Source: Pelagibacteraceae bacterium AG-426-L23 (GTDB lineage Bacteria; Pseudomonadota; Alphaproteobacteria; Pelagibacterales; Pelagibacteraceae). From it: a DNA stretch of 64,000 bases. A program made the position numbers and the translations under genes. The stretch covers positions 124,001 to 188,000 of the forward strand of contig QCNU01000001.1 in NCBI GenBank assembly GCA_003213115.1, given 5' to 3'. The notes under the pieces are model-generated. The model was given only the letters and a program-made list of their open reading frames with translations, made no database searches and was not told the origin of the DNA. Of this stretch, positions 48,356 through 56,971 are shown piece by piece. Numbering within the stretch: the first letter of the stretch is position 1; each line of letters opens with the position of its first letter.

Positions 48356-50046
48356 TGCAAAAAAATAATAAATGGTTATCAATCGGTACTGTATTAGGTG
48401 ACACAAACATAGATACTTTTCACTTTAGCTTAAAAAATTATAAGGCCAAAAAAGGTGATATAGTCACTACTCAAACAAATGTTCCTGATGGTAATGGAAA
48501 TATCATTTCAGCAACAGTATGGGGGAAAATATCTTCTATTGATAGTTATAATCAATTTTTCCCAAGAGAAGCAGCTCAAGAACTTACTAATGAAAATATA
48601 GATATTAGTGATACCATTCTTCCAACTACAAGAGATGAATTAATTTGTCGTGTTATAATTTTAGGCTACACAAAAGGAAAAGATTTAAATACAAAATTAC
48701 TTCCTTTAATCTATCCAGTAAAACCAGCTTCATGTGTTCAATATCCAGCAAGCAATGATGTTGAAAAACTTTTAATATCTGATTTAGACTCTAAACATCC
48801 TATATTCATAGGATCATTATTAGCTCGAGAAGCAGTTAAAATCAGAATTGATGCCGATAATTTAGTTTCGAGACATGTTTGCATCTATGGAATGTCTGGG
48901 TCTGGAAAAACAGTAATGGTCAGAAGAATGATTAATGAAATGATGCTTAAAAAATATCCGATGTTAGTTCTTGATATTCATGGAGATTATTTAGGCCTTG
49001 TTCAAAAACAAAAAAAGCTTTATCCAAATAATAAAGTTAAACTTTTCTATCCAAATTTATCAGTCAGTTCCGAAGATAAAGAAATTATCTACACATTAAT
49101 AGATAAATTAGGGAATTCTTTAACTGATCCTCAAAAAGACTTCTTAAGTTCTTTACTTGAAAAAGTAAAATATGAGGGCGGAAGTCTTCTCAAATATATT
49201 AAATTATTAGTTAGTAGATCTAGAGCTTATGCTGCTGAAAAATCTACTTCTTTTAAAAATATCAAACCTGCATCAATGTATGTTGTGGCTCGAAGTTTAG
49301 GACAAGTTTCAAACAAACTCCAGCACATGGAACAAACCAACTTTAAACACAGACAAAAAATGCAGCAACTTAAGTTCGAAGAATTACCTGATGCTGCCTC
49401 TGAACCAGAAAGAATAATTGCTAAAGGCCAATTAAGCATTTTATATCTTAAAGGTTATGAAACTTTACCAGCTAGTGCCATCGTCTCTATCTTATTAGAA
49501 AACTTATTTAAGCATAGACAAGAAGTAGAGGAAGAAATTCCTCCTTTTTTAACAATAATTGAAGAGGCACACAATTTTATTCCTTCAAGATCTGAGAATA
49601 AAGATGACTTACCTTCTGTTGGAACAATTAGAAAAGTCATTACCGAAGGTAGAAAATTTGGAACAGGTATAGTTATTATATCCCAAAGGCCTTCGAGACT
49701 TGACGAAACAATTGCATCTCAATGCAACAGTCAAATAATTTTTAGGATGGTGAACCAAAAAGATCAAAGAGCTATCAGAGATAGATCTGAGACATTGGAT
49801 GCTGACGACTCAAAACAATTATCAAACTTAGCTAACGGCCAAGGTATAATAAGTGGTCAAGTTGTTAACTTCTCTTTACCCGTACAAATCAAATTTGATG
49901 AAAACTTACTTAATGATGATATTGGAAATGAGAATTTTATATCTTCGGTAGAAAATTGGGATGATAAAGAAACAATAAAACTTAGAAAAAAATTTGCAAA
50001 AGATTTTTCTAACATTTCTTCATCAGATCAGAGAAGGCCAAATTAG
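48355..50046 (+). CDS. HerA-like FtsK-superfamily ATPase (DUF87)
   Basis: IYGMSGSGKTVMVRRMINEM; LVLDIHGDYLGL; FLTIIEEAHNFIPSR; ITEGRKFGTGIVIISQRPSRLDETIASQCNSQIIFR. Confidence 0.92.
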   Translation: MQKNNKWLSIGTVLGDTNIDTFHFSLKNYKAKKGDIVTTQTNVPDGNGNIISATVWGKISSIDSYNQFFPREAAQELTNENIDISDTILPTTRDELICRVIILGYTKGKDLNTKLLPLIYPVKPASCVQYPASNDVEKLLISDLDSKHPIFIGSLLAREAVKIRIDADNLVSRHVCIYGMSGSGKTVMVRRMINEMMLKKYPMLVLDIHGDYLGLVQKQKKLYPNNKVKLFYPNLSVSSEDKEIIYTLIDKLGNSLTDPQKDFLSSLLEKVKYEGGSLLKYIKLLVSRSRAYAAEKSTSFKNIKPASMYVVARSLGQVSNKLQHMEQTNFKHRQKMQQLKFEELPDAASEPERIIAKGQLSILYLKGYETLPASAIVSILLENLFKHRQEVEEEIPPFLTIIEEAHNFIPSRSENKDDLPSVGTIRKVITEGRKFGTGIVIISQRPSRLDETIASQCNSQIIFRMVNQKDQRAIRDRSETLDADDSKQLSNLANGQGIISGQVVNFSLPVQIKFDENLLNDDIGNENFISSVENWDDKETIKLRKKFAKDFSNISSSDQRRPN

Positions 50047-50315
50047 TGTCTTATGAAATTCCTCTATTAGCAATGAGAGTAGCAGCTTCAACTCTACTTT
50101 TAATTGCTATGTGGAATATATTCACCTTTCACATCACTCCTAGATTTTGTGCTCCTTTTGCTTTTTTATTCAACGTTTCAGGAATAATTTTTTTAGTTTT
50201 AGGATTTAAATATGAGATCAATGAAATGGTAAAAGGAGGTGGTATGATTTTATTTGTTTCTTATCTTTTTACTGTAAGTTTTCTTATAGATAATTTTTCT
50301 AAAAAAAAAGAGTAG
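50046..50315 (+). CDS. Small membrane protein
   Basis: 1-nt overlap with herA stop (GTG start); three hydrophobic segments. Confidence 0.65.
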   Translation: MSYEIPLLAMRVAASTLLLIAMWNIFTFHITPRFCAPFAFLFNVSGIIFLVLGFKYEINEMVKGGGMILFVSYLFTVSFLIDNFSKKKE

Positions 50316-50368
50316 AAAGATGAGAAATAGAACAAGAGATATGAGAAGAGAAAAAATTAAAAAAAATA

Positions 50369-50563
50369 ATGAGAAAAAAAATTAAAAATTGCGCTTTATG
50401 CCAAGGGAAAGGTAAACTAAGGAATGTTAAAACTTTTTTTCAAATAGGACCTTACCACTTAGGTAAAGAGGATTTTAAGGAAGATTGTTTTGTTTGCAAA
50501 GGACAAAATACTTTTGAAATACAAGAGGAAAATGAAATAAATTCAAAAAAAACATTACATTAA
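50369..50563 (+). CDS. Small CxxC zinc-finger-like protein
   Basis: CALCQGKGKL...CFVCKGQ, DnaJ-type CxxCxGxG-like pairs. Confidence 0.6.
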   Translation: MRKKIKNCALCQGKGKLRNVKTFFQIGPYHLGKEDFKEDCFVCKGQNTFEIQEENEINSKKTLH

Positions 50564-50583
50564 AATGTGATAGAGTTTAAAAA

Positions 50584-50718
50584 ATGAAAAATAAAAACTT
50601 AGGAATAATTATAGTTTTATTAGGTGTTATAGCTATTTTTGCACAACAAAATTATGCATGGGTTTTGTCGGCTATAATGATTGGAATTGGAAGCGGATTA
50701 TTTTTCTGGAAGGAATAA
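50584..50718 (+). CDS. 44-aa membrane protein (not in supplied ORF track)
   Basis: Translates MKNKNLGIIIVLLGVIAIFAQQNYAWVLSAIMIGIGSGLFFWKE. Confidence 0.5.
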   Translation: MKNKNLGIIIVLLGVIAIFAQQNYAWVLSAIMIGIGSGLFFWKE

Positions 50719-50883
50719 TTATTCTATTTTGAGTTGATTAATTATTTAAGATTAAAATAAAGTCTTATTTAGAACATAATCTGAAAAAAACCTAAAAATA
50801 AAAAGTTTTTTGTTTCTGTCAACATCATATTTTTAACATCATTATGACAATTTAAATACAGACTTATTGACTAAGTTAATATC

Positions 50884-51081
50884 ATGAAAACATTATTTAT
50901 ATTGGTCTCATTTCTACTTTTGGCAAATTGTAGTGCTCACAGTGTGAAATTAGGTAAGCGTTGCACAACAGCTAATGCTGATGGTACTTTTGAAAAATCT
51001 TTCATTTGGATAATTGATAAGGAAACTGTCAAAAACTTCGATAAAAAGATAAATAAAGCTAATTGCATTAAAAACAGTTAA
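50884..51081 (+). CDS. Small lipoprotein
   Basis: Lipobox LLLANC; followed by strong terminator. Confidence 0.65.
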   Translation: MKTLFILVSFLLLANCSAHSVKLGKRCTTANADGTFEKSFIWIIDKETVKNFDKKINKANCIKNS

Positions 51082-51104
51082 TTGGACAATTAGTATCAAT
51101 AAAA

Positions 51105-51131
51105 GGGCTAGATTTATCTAGCCCTTTTTTT
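51105..51131 (+). terminator. Rho-independent terminator
   Basis: GGGCTAGAT-TT-ATCTAGCCC then T8. Confidence 0.9.
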
Positions 51132-51151
51132 TATTTTGTTTAAATAAGAGT

Positions 51152-52198
51152 ATGAATAAAATTTTTTTATTTTTACTAATTGCTCTTACATATAGTTTTG
51201 CCGGAGATACAATGGAAAAAAAACCCTATCATCATCTGTCAGATGGAACTTTTAGAAATCCAGAGGGATCTCCCGAAAGAGATCCAAACGTAAAATGGTC
51301 TTATAAAAAATTTAATGAAGAAAGAAAAAAAATTATAACAGAGTTACCAGCAGATTTTGTCATTCCGAGACAAGAAGTAATTAAAAATCTTGAGAGTCTC
51401 AAAGATGAAGACTTTATAGCATTTATAGGCCATGCCACCTTTTTAATTAAATTAGGCGATATAACTATAATTACTGACCCTCATTTTTCAAAAAATGCTG
51501 GTCCATTAATCTTTGGACCAAAGAGATATGTTGATCCAGCAATAAATCTTAAGGATCTTCCTAAGGTTGATTTAATTTATTTGAGTCACCTGCATTTCGA
51601 TCACTATGATCGAGCCACGATCCGAAAATTTCCTTACAAAAATGCAAAAGTAGTTGTTCCATTAAAAGTAGGTAAATATTTTAAAAGATATAAGGATGTA
51701 AACGAACTTGATTGGTATGAGGAAATTAAAATTAATGATGATTTAAAAATAACTTTAGTACCCAACATCCACTGGAGTAAAATTTCTCTTTTTGATTATA
51801 ATAAAAGTTTATGGGCGGGAGCATTGATCACTTATAAAGATAAAAAAATTTTATTTAATTGTGACACAGGGTATGGAAATATATTTAAAAAAATATCTGA
51901 AAAATATGGCCCTATTGATTTAACATTTATAAACATTGGAGCTTATTCTTTTGAAAAAATGGGTATAAAAAAATCAATTTATCATGCTACTCCGGAAGAA
52001 GCTTTACAAATAGGAAAAGATTTAAAAAGTAAAAAAATTATTGGAATGCACGCCTTCACTTTTGTTTTAAGTTTAGAACCTATTATGCAACCATATCAAA
52101 GATTTAAAGATGGAGCTGAAAAATATGGATACAAAAAAAATGATGCAATTATTTTTAAAATTGGACAAGTTACAAAATTAAATGAAATTCTAAACTAA
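51152..52198 (+). CDS. Metallo-beta-lactamase fold hydrolase, NAPE-PLD-like
   Basis: Signal peptide; FIGHATFLIKLGDITIITDPHFS; YLSHLHFDHYD. Confidence 0.87.
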   Translation: MNKIFLFLLIALTYSFAGDTMEKKPYHHLSDGTFRNPEGSPERDPNVKWSYKKFNEERKKIITELPADFVIPRQEVIKNLESLKDEDFIAFIGHATFLIKLGDITIITDPHFSKNAGPLIFGPKRYVDPAINLKDLPKVDLIYLSHLHFDHYDRATIRKFPYKNAKVVVPLKVGKYFKRYKDVNELDWYEEIKINDDLKITLVPNIHWSKISLFDYNKSLWAGALITYKDKKILFNCDTGYGNIFKKISEKYGPIDLTFINIGAYSFEKMGIKKSIYHATPEEALQIGKDLKSKKIIGMHAFTFVLSLEPIMQPYQRFKDGAEKYGYKKNDAIIFKIGQVTKLNEILN

Positions 52199-53346
52199 TT
52201 TTCTTGCCTATTTTGGCGAGCTCTATCTAAAAGTTTAGTTAAGGCATCCACCATATAATCACTGGCCCTAAAAATTTCATTTGCATTAAATTCATTAGAA
52301 ATATTTTTTTCTGGATTAGTTTTATCTTCAATAACAACTCCTTTCTCAGGATCATTGTCGCGGATGTAAATTAGCAACAACCATTCTTCGTCCTTGGACT
52401 CATCAAACTTAATAAATATTTCTCCAGTTTCGAAACGTCTATCTATCGTTCTTAATATGCTTAAATATTTTGGTATATAGCGTTTATTAAGTTGAAATAC
52501 TAATGAATGCGCTGACCTATAAAAACTTTCAAGTGCAGTTTCAATTTTTTGCCTACTTAAATTATATTGTCTTTCTTTCTCTAAAAGGACCGATCTATCA
52601 TCCCCTTCTTCTACTTTTACTCCTAATTGCTCTACTCTTTCTCTAATTTTTTGATCCCTTAAAGCTTGATATTTTTGTTTTATTTTTTCTATTCTTGCTT
52701 CAACTTCTGTATAGGACTCTCTTTCTTGACTTAGAACAAATTTTTCCAAATTTTTTATTTCTAATTCTTCCCTTTTCCTAAACTGCTCTATTCTTTTTTC
52801 TAACTTAATTTGCTCTAAAAATTTTCTTTGTTTTTGAGCTTGTTCACGTCTTACTTCAGCTTGCTCAAGACGTATAAACTTTTGCAATTCTTGCTTTCTC
52901 TCTTTTTGAAGTTTTATTTCTTCCCTTAGCTCTCTCTTTTTTTCAATTAATATTTGTTCTTTTTCAAACTTCTGTTTTTTAATTACATCAAGTTTTTCTT
53001 TTTGCATTTCTTTATTTTTTAAGAGTTGTCGTCTTTTTATTTCTTTTAATCTTAGAGCCTTATATTCATCTATTCTATCTGCAATACCTTGGAAAAATCT
53101 TTGTAAAAACTTATCAATATCAGCTAAGTTAAATTTAAATTTTGGTTTTAGTTTTTCTTCGAATCTTATTACTTTTAGAAATATACTTTTTGAATTAAAT
53201 TTCTTTTTTCTCTTTTTTTTAAACCTAAAAGTTTTCTTTTTAGACTTTCTCTTTTTTCTTATTGAACTTTTTGGACGATATTTGATTTTTTTTTTAATTT
53301 TTTTTTTAATTTTTCTTTTTTTGATCTTTTTTTTCTTTTTTTTCAT
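52195..53346 (-). CDS. Coiled-coil protein with extremely Lys/Arg-rich N-terminus
   Basis: MKKKKKKIKKRKIKKKIKKK...; Lys/Glu/Gln-rich coiled coil; folded-looking C-terminal segment. Confidence 0.75.
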   Translation of the reverse strand: MKKKKKKIKKRKIKKKIKKKIKYRPKSSIRKKRKSKKKTFRFKKKRKKKFNSKSIFLKVIRFEEKLKPKFKFNLADIDKFLQRFFQGIADRIDEYKALRLKEIKRRQLLKNKEMQKEKLDVIKKQKFEKEQILIEKKRELREEIKLQKERKQELQKFIRLEQAEVRREQAQKQRKFLEQIKLEKRIEQFRKREELEIKNLEKFVLSQERESYTEVEARIEKIKQKYQALRDQKIRERVEQLGVKVEEGDDRSVLLEKERQYNLSRQKIETALESFYRSAHSLVFQLNKRYIPKYLSILRTIDRRFETGEIFIKFDESKDEEWLLLIYIRDNDPEKGVVIEDKTNPEKNISNEFNANEIFRASDYMVDALTKLLDRARQNRQEN

Positions 53347-53371
53347 ACCTGATATTACTAAATATCAGGTT

Positions 53372-54577
53372 TTATAAATAAATATAGTCTCGTGTTCTGT
53401 GTGCTGATTGAAAGTTTTTCACAATTTGTAATTGAAAAACTACTAGATCTCTATACCTAAATGCCGCTGCGCAACTTGCTAAATAAAACTCCCACATTTT
53501 AACAAATTTTTCATCAAACATATCTTTAGCATAAGATTTTTTACTTAGGAATCTCTCTAACCAACTTTCAAGAGTTTTGTCATAATGGCGAATAAGTGTT
53601 TCAGTATCAGCAACAATTAAACCAGTTTTCTGTATAGGGTTTATTATGTCTGAAAAACAAGGAATAATTCCGCCAGGAAATATGTATTTACTTATAAATT
53701 TATTAGGAGGAGAAGGCGCGTCCACTGATCCAATAGTGTGTAATAAAAATATTCCATCTTTTTTTAACAAACGATTAATTGATTTAAAGAAAGTGTTATA
53801 AAATTTTTTTCCAACATGTTCGAACATTCCTACTGAATAAATTCTATCAAAATCACCTTTTACTTCCCTGTAGTCAATTAATTCGAATCTAACCTGATTA
53901 TCTAAACCCAGTTCCTTTGCTTTATTTTTACAATAGTTTATTTGATTTTGACTGAGTGAGATGCCAATAACTTCACAATTTTTTTGCTTAGCAATTTCAA
54001 AAGCCATTCCACCCCATCCACATCCAACGTCCAAAACTTTTTGGCCGGATTTAATATCTAATTTTTTTATAATGTGATTAATTTTATTTTGTTGCGCATC
54101 CTCAAGTGTCTTTGTTTCATCGGTCCAATAAGCACACGAATATTGTCTGTGTTTTTTATCTAAAAAGATATCATAAAGTTTTTCTCCTTTGCTTCCGCCA
54201 ATATCATAATGGTGTTGGATATCTTTTTTTGACTTTCCGGGTAAGTTGTAATTAGTAAAAAATCTCCAGATTTGTGATATTTTTTTTGAAATATAACCTG
54301 CAGAGGAAATTTCATCTCTTCCAAGATTTTTGCACAATTCCATTAAAAATTCTTTTAAAGAAGCATTTTCAATTGTTAAATCATTCCTCATATACGCTTC
54401 TGGAAACTCTAATTCTGGATCGAGAATTAATTTCCAATTCAAATCCCTTTTTAATAATTTTATTGTAATAGGATTTTCTTTTCTTGGATTTCCACAAATA
54501 TACTTCTGTCCAGTATGATCAATGAGTATCACACCTCCCTCTTTAAAAATTTTTGAAAATAATCTGGCAATCATCAT
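53372..54577 (-). CDS. cfa: Cyclopropane-fatty-acyl-phospholipid synthase family
   Basis: QHHYDIGG; YSCAYW; VLDVGCGWGGMAFEIAK; SVGMFEHVG. Confidence 0.93.
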   Translation of the reverse strand: MMIARLFSKIFKEGGVILIDHTGQKYICGNPRKENPITIKLLKRDLNWKLILDPELEFPEAYMRNDLTIENASLKEFLMELCKNLGRDEISSAGYISKKISQIWRFFTNYNLPGKSKKDIQHHYDIGGSKGEKLYDIFLDKKHRQYSCAYWTDETKTLEDAQQNKINHIIKKLDIKSGQKVLDVGCGWGGMAFEIAKQKNCEVIGISLSQNQINYCKNKAKELGLDNQVRFELIDYREVKGDFDRIYSVGMFEHVGKKFYNTFFKSINRLLKKDGIFLLHTIGSVDAPSPPNKFISKYIFPGGIIPCFSDIINPIQKTGLIVADTETLIRHYDKTLESWLERFLSKKSYAKDMFDEKFVKMWEFYLASCAAAFRYRDLVVFQLQIVKNFQSAHRTRDYIYL

Positions 54578-54579
54578 AG

Positions 54580-55477
54580 TTATGCAGCTAATCCTTTGTT
54601 TGGTAAAAATTCAAGTTTTTCTAAATTAGATAAAAGTTCCCTTTTCTCTTCGTCTTTAAGCAGAACCAATGGAGGTAATAAATTTTTATAATTTTCATTT
54701 TTTATTGACATGTAACTGTGTAGTGCTGAAATTAAATTATAATTATTGAATGTTTCTCTTACTAAAATTAATTTTTTGTTTAGATTTTCTGAGGATTCAT
54801 TTGCATAATTATCAAACACTTTTCTCGCCATAGAGTGTGTTACATTTGTTACTGCCGAAATACATCCTGCACAACCCAGTTTTAACCCTTTTACTAATTT
54901 TGCCTCAGATCCTGGGAAAATTAAAAAATTTGGAATTTTAAGTTTTTCAAAAAGATTATAACTAGAGTCTTTGACTCCTATTATGTTTTTTGGAAAATCA
55001 TTAACTAACTTTTTTACAAAATTTGGGCTAAATAAAAATGAGGAAAGCTTTTCAAAATTATATAGAATTATTTTTACTTTAGGTACTTTAAAAATTATAT
55101 TTTTATAAAAATTATATATTCCCTCATCAGTATTATTTTTGTAATAGGCTGGCGGCATAATTAAAAAAGTATCAAATTTAAATTCCATTCCGTATCTTAT
55201 TAAACCAATGTTCTCATCTAATGAATTACTTCCAGTGCCTAAAAAAAATTGTTTTTTTAATTTATGAGAAGATATTTGTGAAATAAGTTCTTTTTTTTTC
55301 AGGTATTGAAATGAGCTGACTTTGTCCAGTCGATCCAAAAAAAAATACACCATGTAGACCTTCCTTAATTGTCCATTCAGCATGACTTATCGTAGCCTCA
55401 ATATCTAAAGACAAATCATCTTTTAGTACTGAAAGTGTAGCCGCATATACACCTTTTTTAATCATATTTTTACCCAA
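54580..55477 (-). pseudogene. Dihydrodipicolinate synthase-family protein, frameshifted
   Basis: N-terminal half (GVYAATLSVLKDDLSLDIEATISHAEWTIKEGLHGVFFFGSTGQSQLISIPEKK) and C-terminal half (KKELISQISSHKLKKQFFLGTGSNS...IIGVKDSS...NFLIFPGSE) in different frames, joined at T9 55291-55299. Confidence 0.75.
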
Positions 55478-55511
55478 TTTTTTTTACTAAGTTATAATAA
55501 TACCAAAAAAA

Positions 55512-56450
55512 ATGAAAGTTTTAGTTATTCAACAAAGAATGGGTTTGGGTGATGCGGTACTGTATCTTCCGTACATTTTGGCTATATCCAAAAAATTTAA
55601 TTCTCCCATATCATTACTGACGAGTAAAAATTCTAAGGCAGATCAATTATTTTCTGGAGAAGAAAAAATAAATGAAATCATCTTTTTGGACAGAAAAAAA
55701 GATAAATCTGGCACTCATGATGGTATTAAGGGTTTCTTTAATTTAGCAAAACAATTAAAAGAAAAAAAGTTTGATAGGGTTTTTATATTTAATGGATCAC
55801 TTCGATATTTTTTATTGGCAAAGGCTGCAGGCATAAAAATTATTTCACAATACCCACTTTTTAGAACAAGAGATAATATTATTAATAGTGCAAAAGTTTT
55901 TACAGAAAATGAAATTGGATCTATTGTTTTAAGTGAACCCAATTTGAAAATAAAAAATTCTCAAAATAAGTTTGATAAAGAATTTAAACATATTTGTCTA
56001 GGTATCTCAGCTTCAGGTCCAACTAAGCGGTGGGGTATAGAAAATTATATAAATTTGTGTGATGAATTAATTAAAACTAAAAAATGTAAATTTTATATTG
56101 CTGGAGGTAAAGATGATTTGGATTTAATTAATATTTTTAAAAAATCAAAGTCAGGAAAAAATTGTATTTCTTTTGAAAATTACAGTATTAAAGAAACTCT
56201 ACCTATAATAAAAAATTGTGATCTTTATATTGGTAATGACACAGGTTGGGCACATATTTCATGTTCTCTTGGAGTAAAATCTTTAACTTTATTTATGGAC
56301 AGTCCAGTAATGGCCTATGGAAAATATTCAACTAGAATGAAAGCTATAGAGCCAGAAGGTGAAAAAGATAGCACTACACATGATACTCTTGGAAAAGATA
56401 AAATTTCTTTCGAAAAAGTTTTGTCTAATACTTTAGAATTATTAGTTTAA
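55512..56450 (+). CDS. Glycosyltransferase family 9 (heptosyltransferase-like)
   Basis: QQRMGLGDAVLYLPYILAI; CDLYIGNDTGWAHISCSLGVKSLTLF. Confidence 0.87.
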   Translation: MKVLVIQQRMGLGDAVLYLPYILAISKKFNSPISLLTSKNSKADQLFSGEEKINEIIFLDRKKDKSGTHDGIKGFFNLAKQLKEKKFDRVFIFNGSLRYFLLAKAAGIKIISQYPLFRTRDNIINSAKVFTENEIGSIVLSEPNLKIKNSQNKFDKEFKHICLGISASGPTKRWGIENYINLCDELIKTKKCKFYIAGGKDDLDLINIFKKSKSGKNCISFENYSIKETLPIIKNCDLYIGNDTGWAHISCSLGVKSLTLFMDSPVMAYGKYSTRMKAIEPEGEKDSTTHDTLGKDKISFEKVLSNTLELLV

Positions 56451-56971
56451 GTTATTTCTTTTAATATTTTTTCCTTAGCTTCATTTACAAGCTTACTCAA
56501 TTCTTCTGTGTTTACATCTCGGTTGACATCTGGATGAATTTTTTTTTGTAATTTTGCAGCTGCTTTTACAACCTCTTCTTTTTTACATCCTTTCTTGAGA
56601 CCAAGTAGTTTGTAAGCATCGTCAGAGGTAATGCTGGAAGATCCTTTCGTTCCACCAAATTGACTTTGCGAAAACCTTCCAGAATTTCTTAAAAATTGTA
56701 TCAATCTCCATAGTTGAAACATTTGAAAAGCTGTTAAGCCTTTAATTTTTAAACCAGTTAATAGAATGAGTAAAAAAGGAAGAGAAAATAAAAATTTTCC
56801 ACCAATCGTAAGTATTGCGGCTAATACAACTGATAGTAAAATAGCTAGTCTTTTTAAGAATTGGGCAATTTTCTTGCTGCTAGTTTTAGCAAACCAATTA
56901 AGAAATAAATAAATGATGACAAAGATGATAGTTCCAACTAAAAACAAATTCATATAATATTCTTTTTTCAA
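56447..56971 (-). CDS. Membrane-anchored DnaJ-domain protein
   Basis: Hydrophobic N-terminus; DDAYKLLGLKKGCKKEEV...KKIHPDVNRD. Confidence 0.85.
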   Translation of the reverse strand: MKKEYYMNLFLVGTIIFVIIYLFLNWFAKTSSKKIAQFLKRLAILLSVVLAAILTIGGKFLFSLPFLLILLTGLKIKGLTAFQMFQLWRLIQFLRNSGRFSQSQFGGTKGSSSITSDDAYKLLGLKKGCKKEEVVKAAAKLQKKIHPDVNRDVNTEELSKLVNEAKEKILKEIT

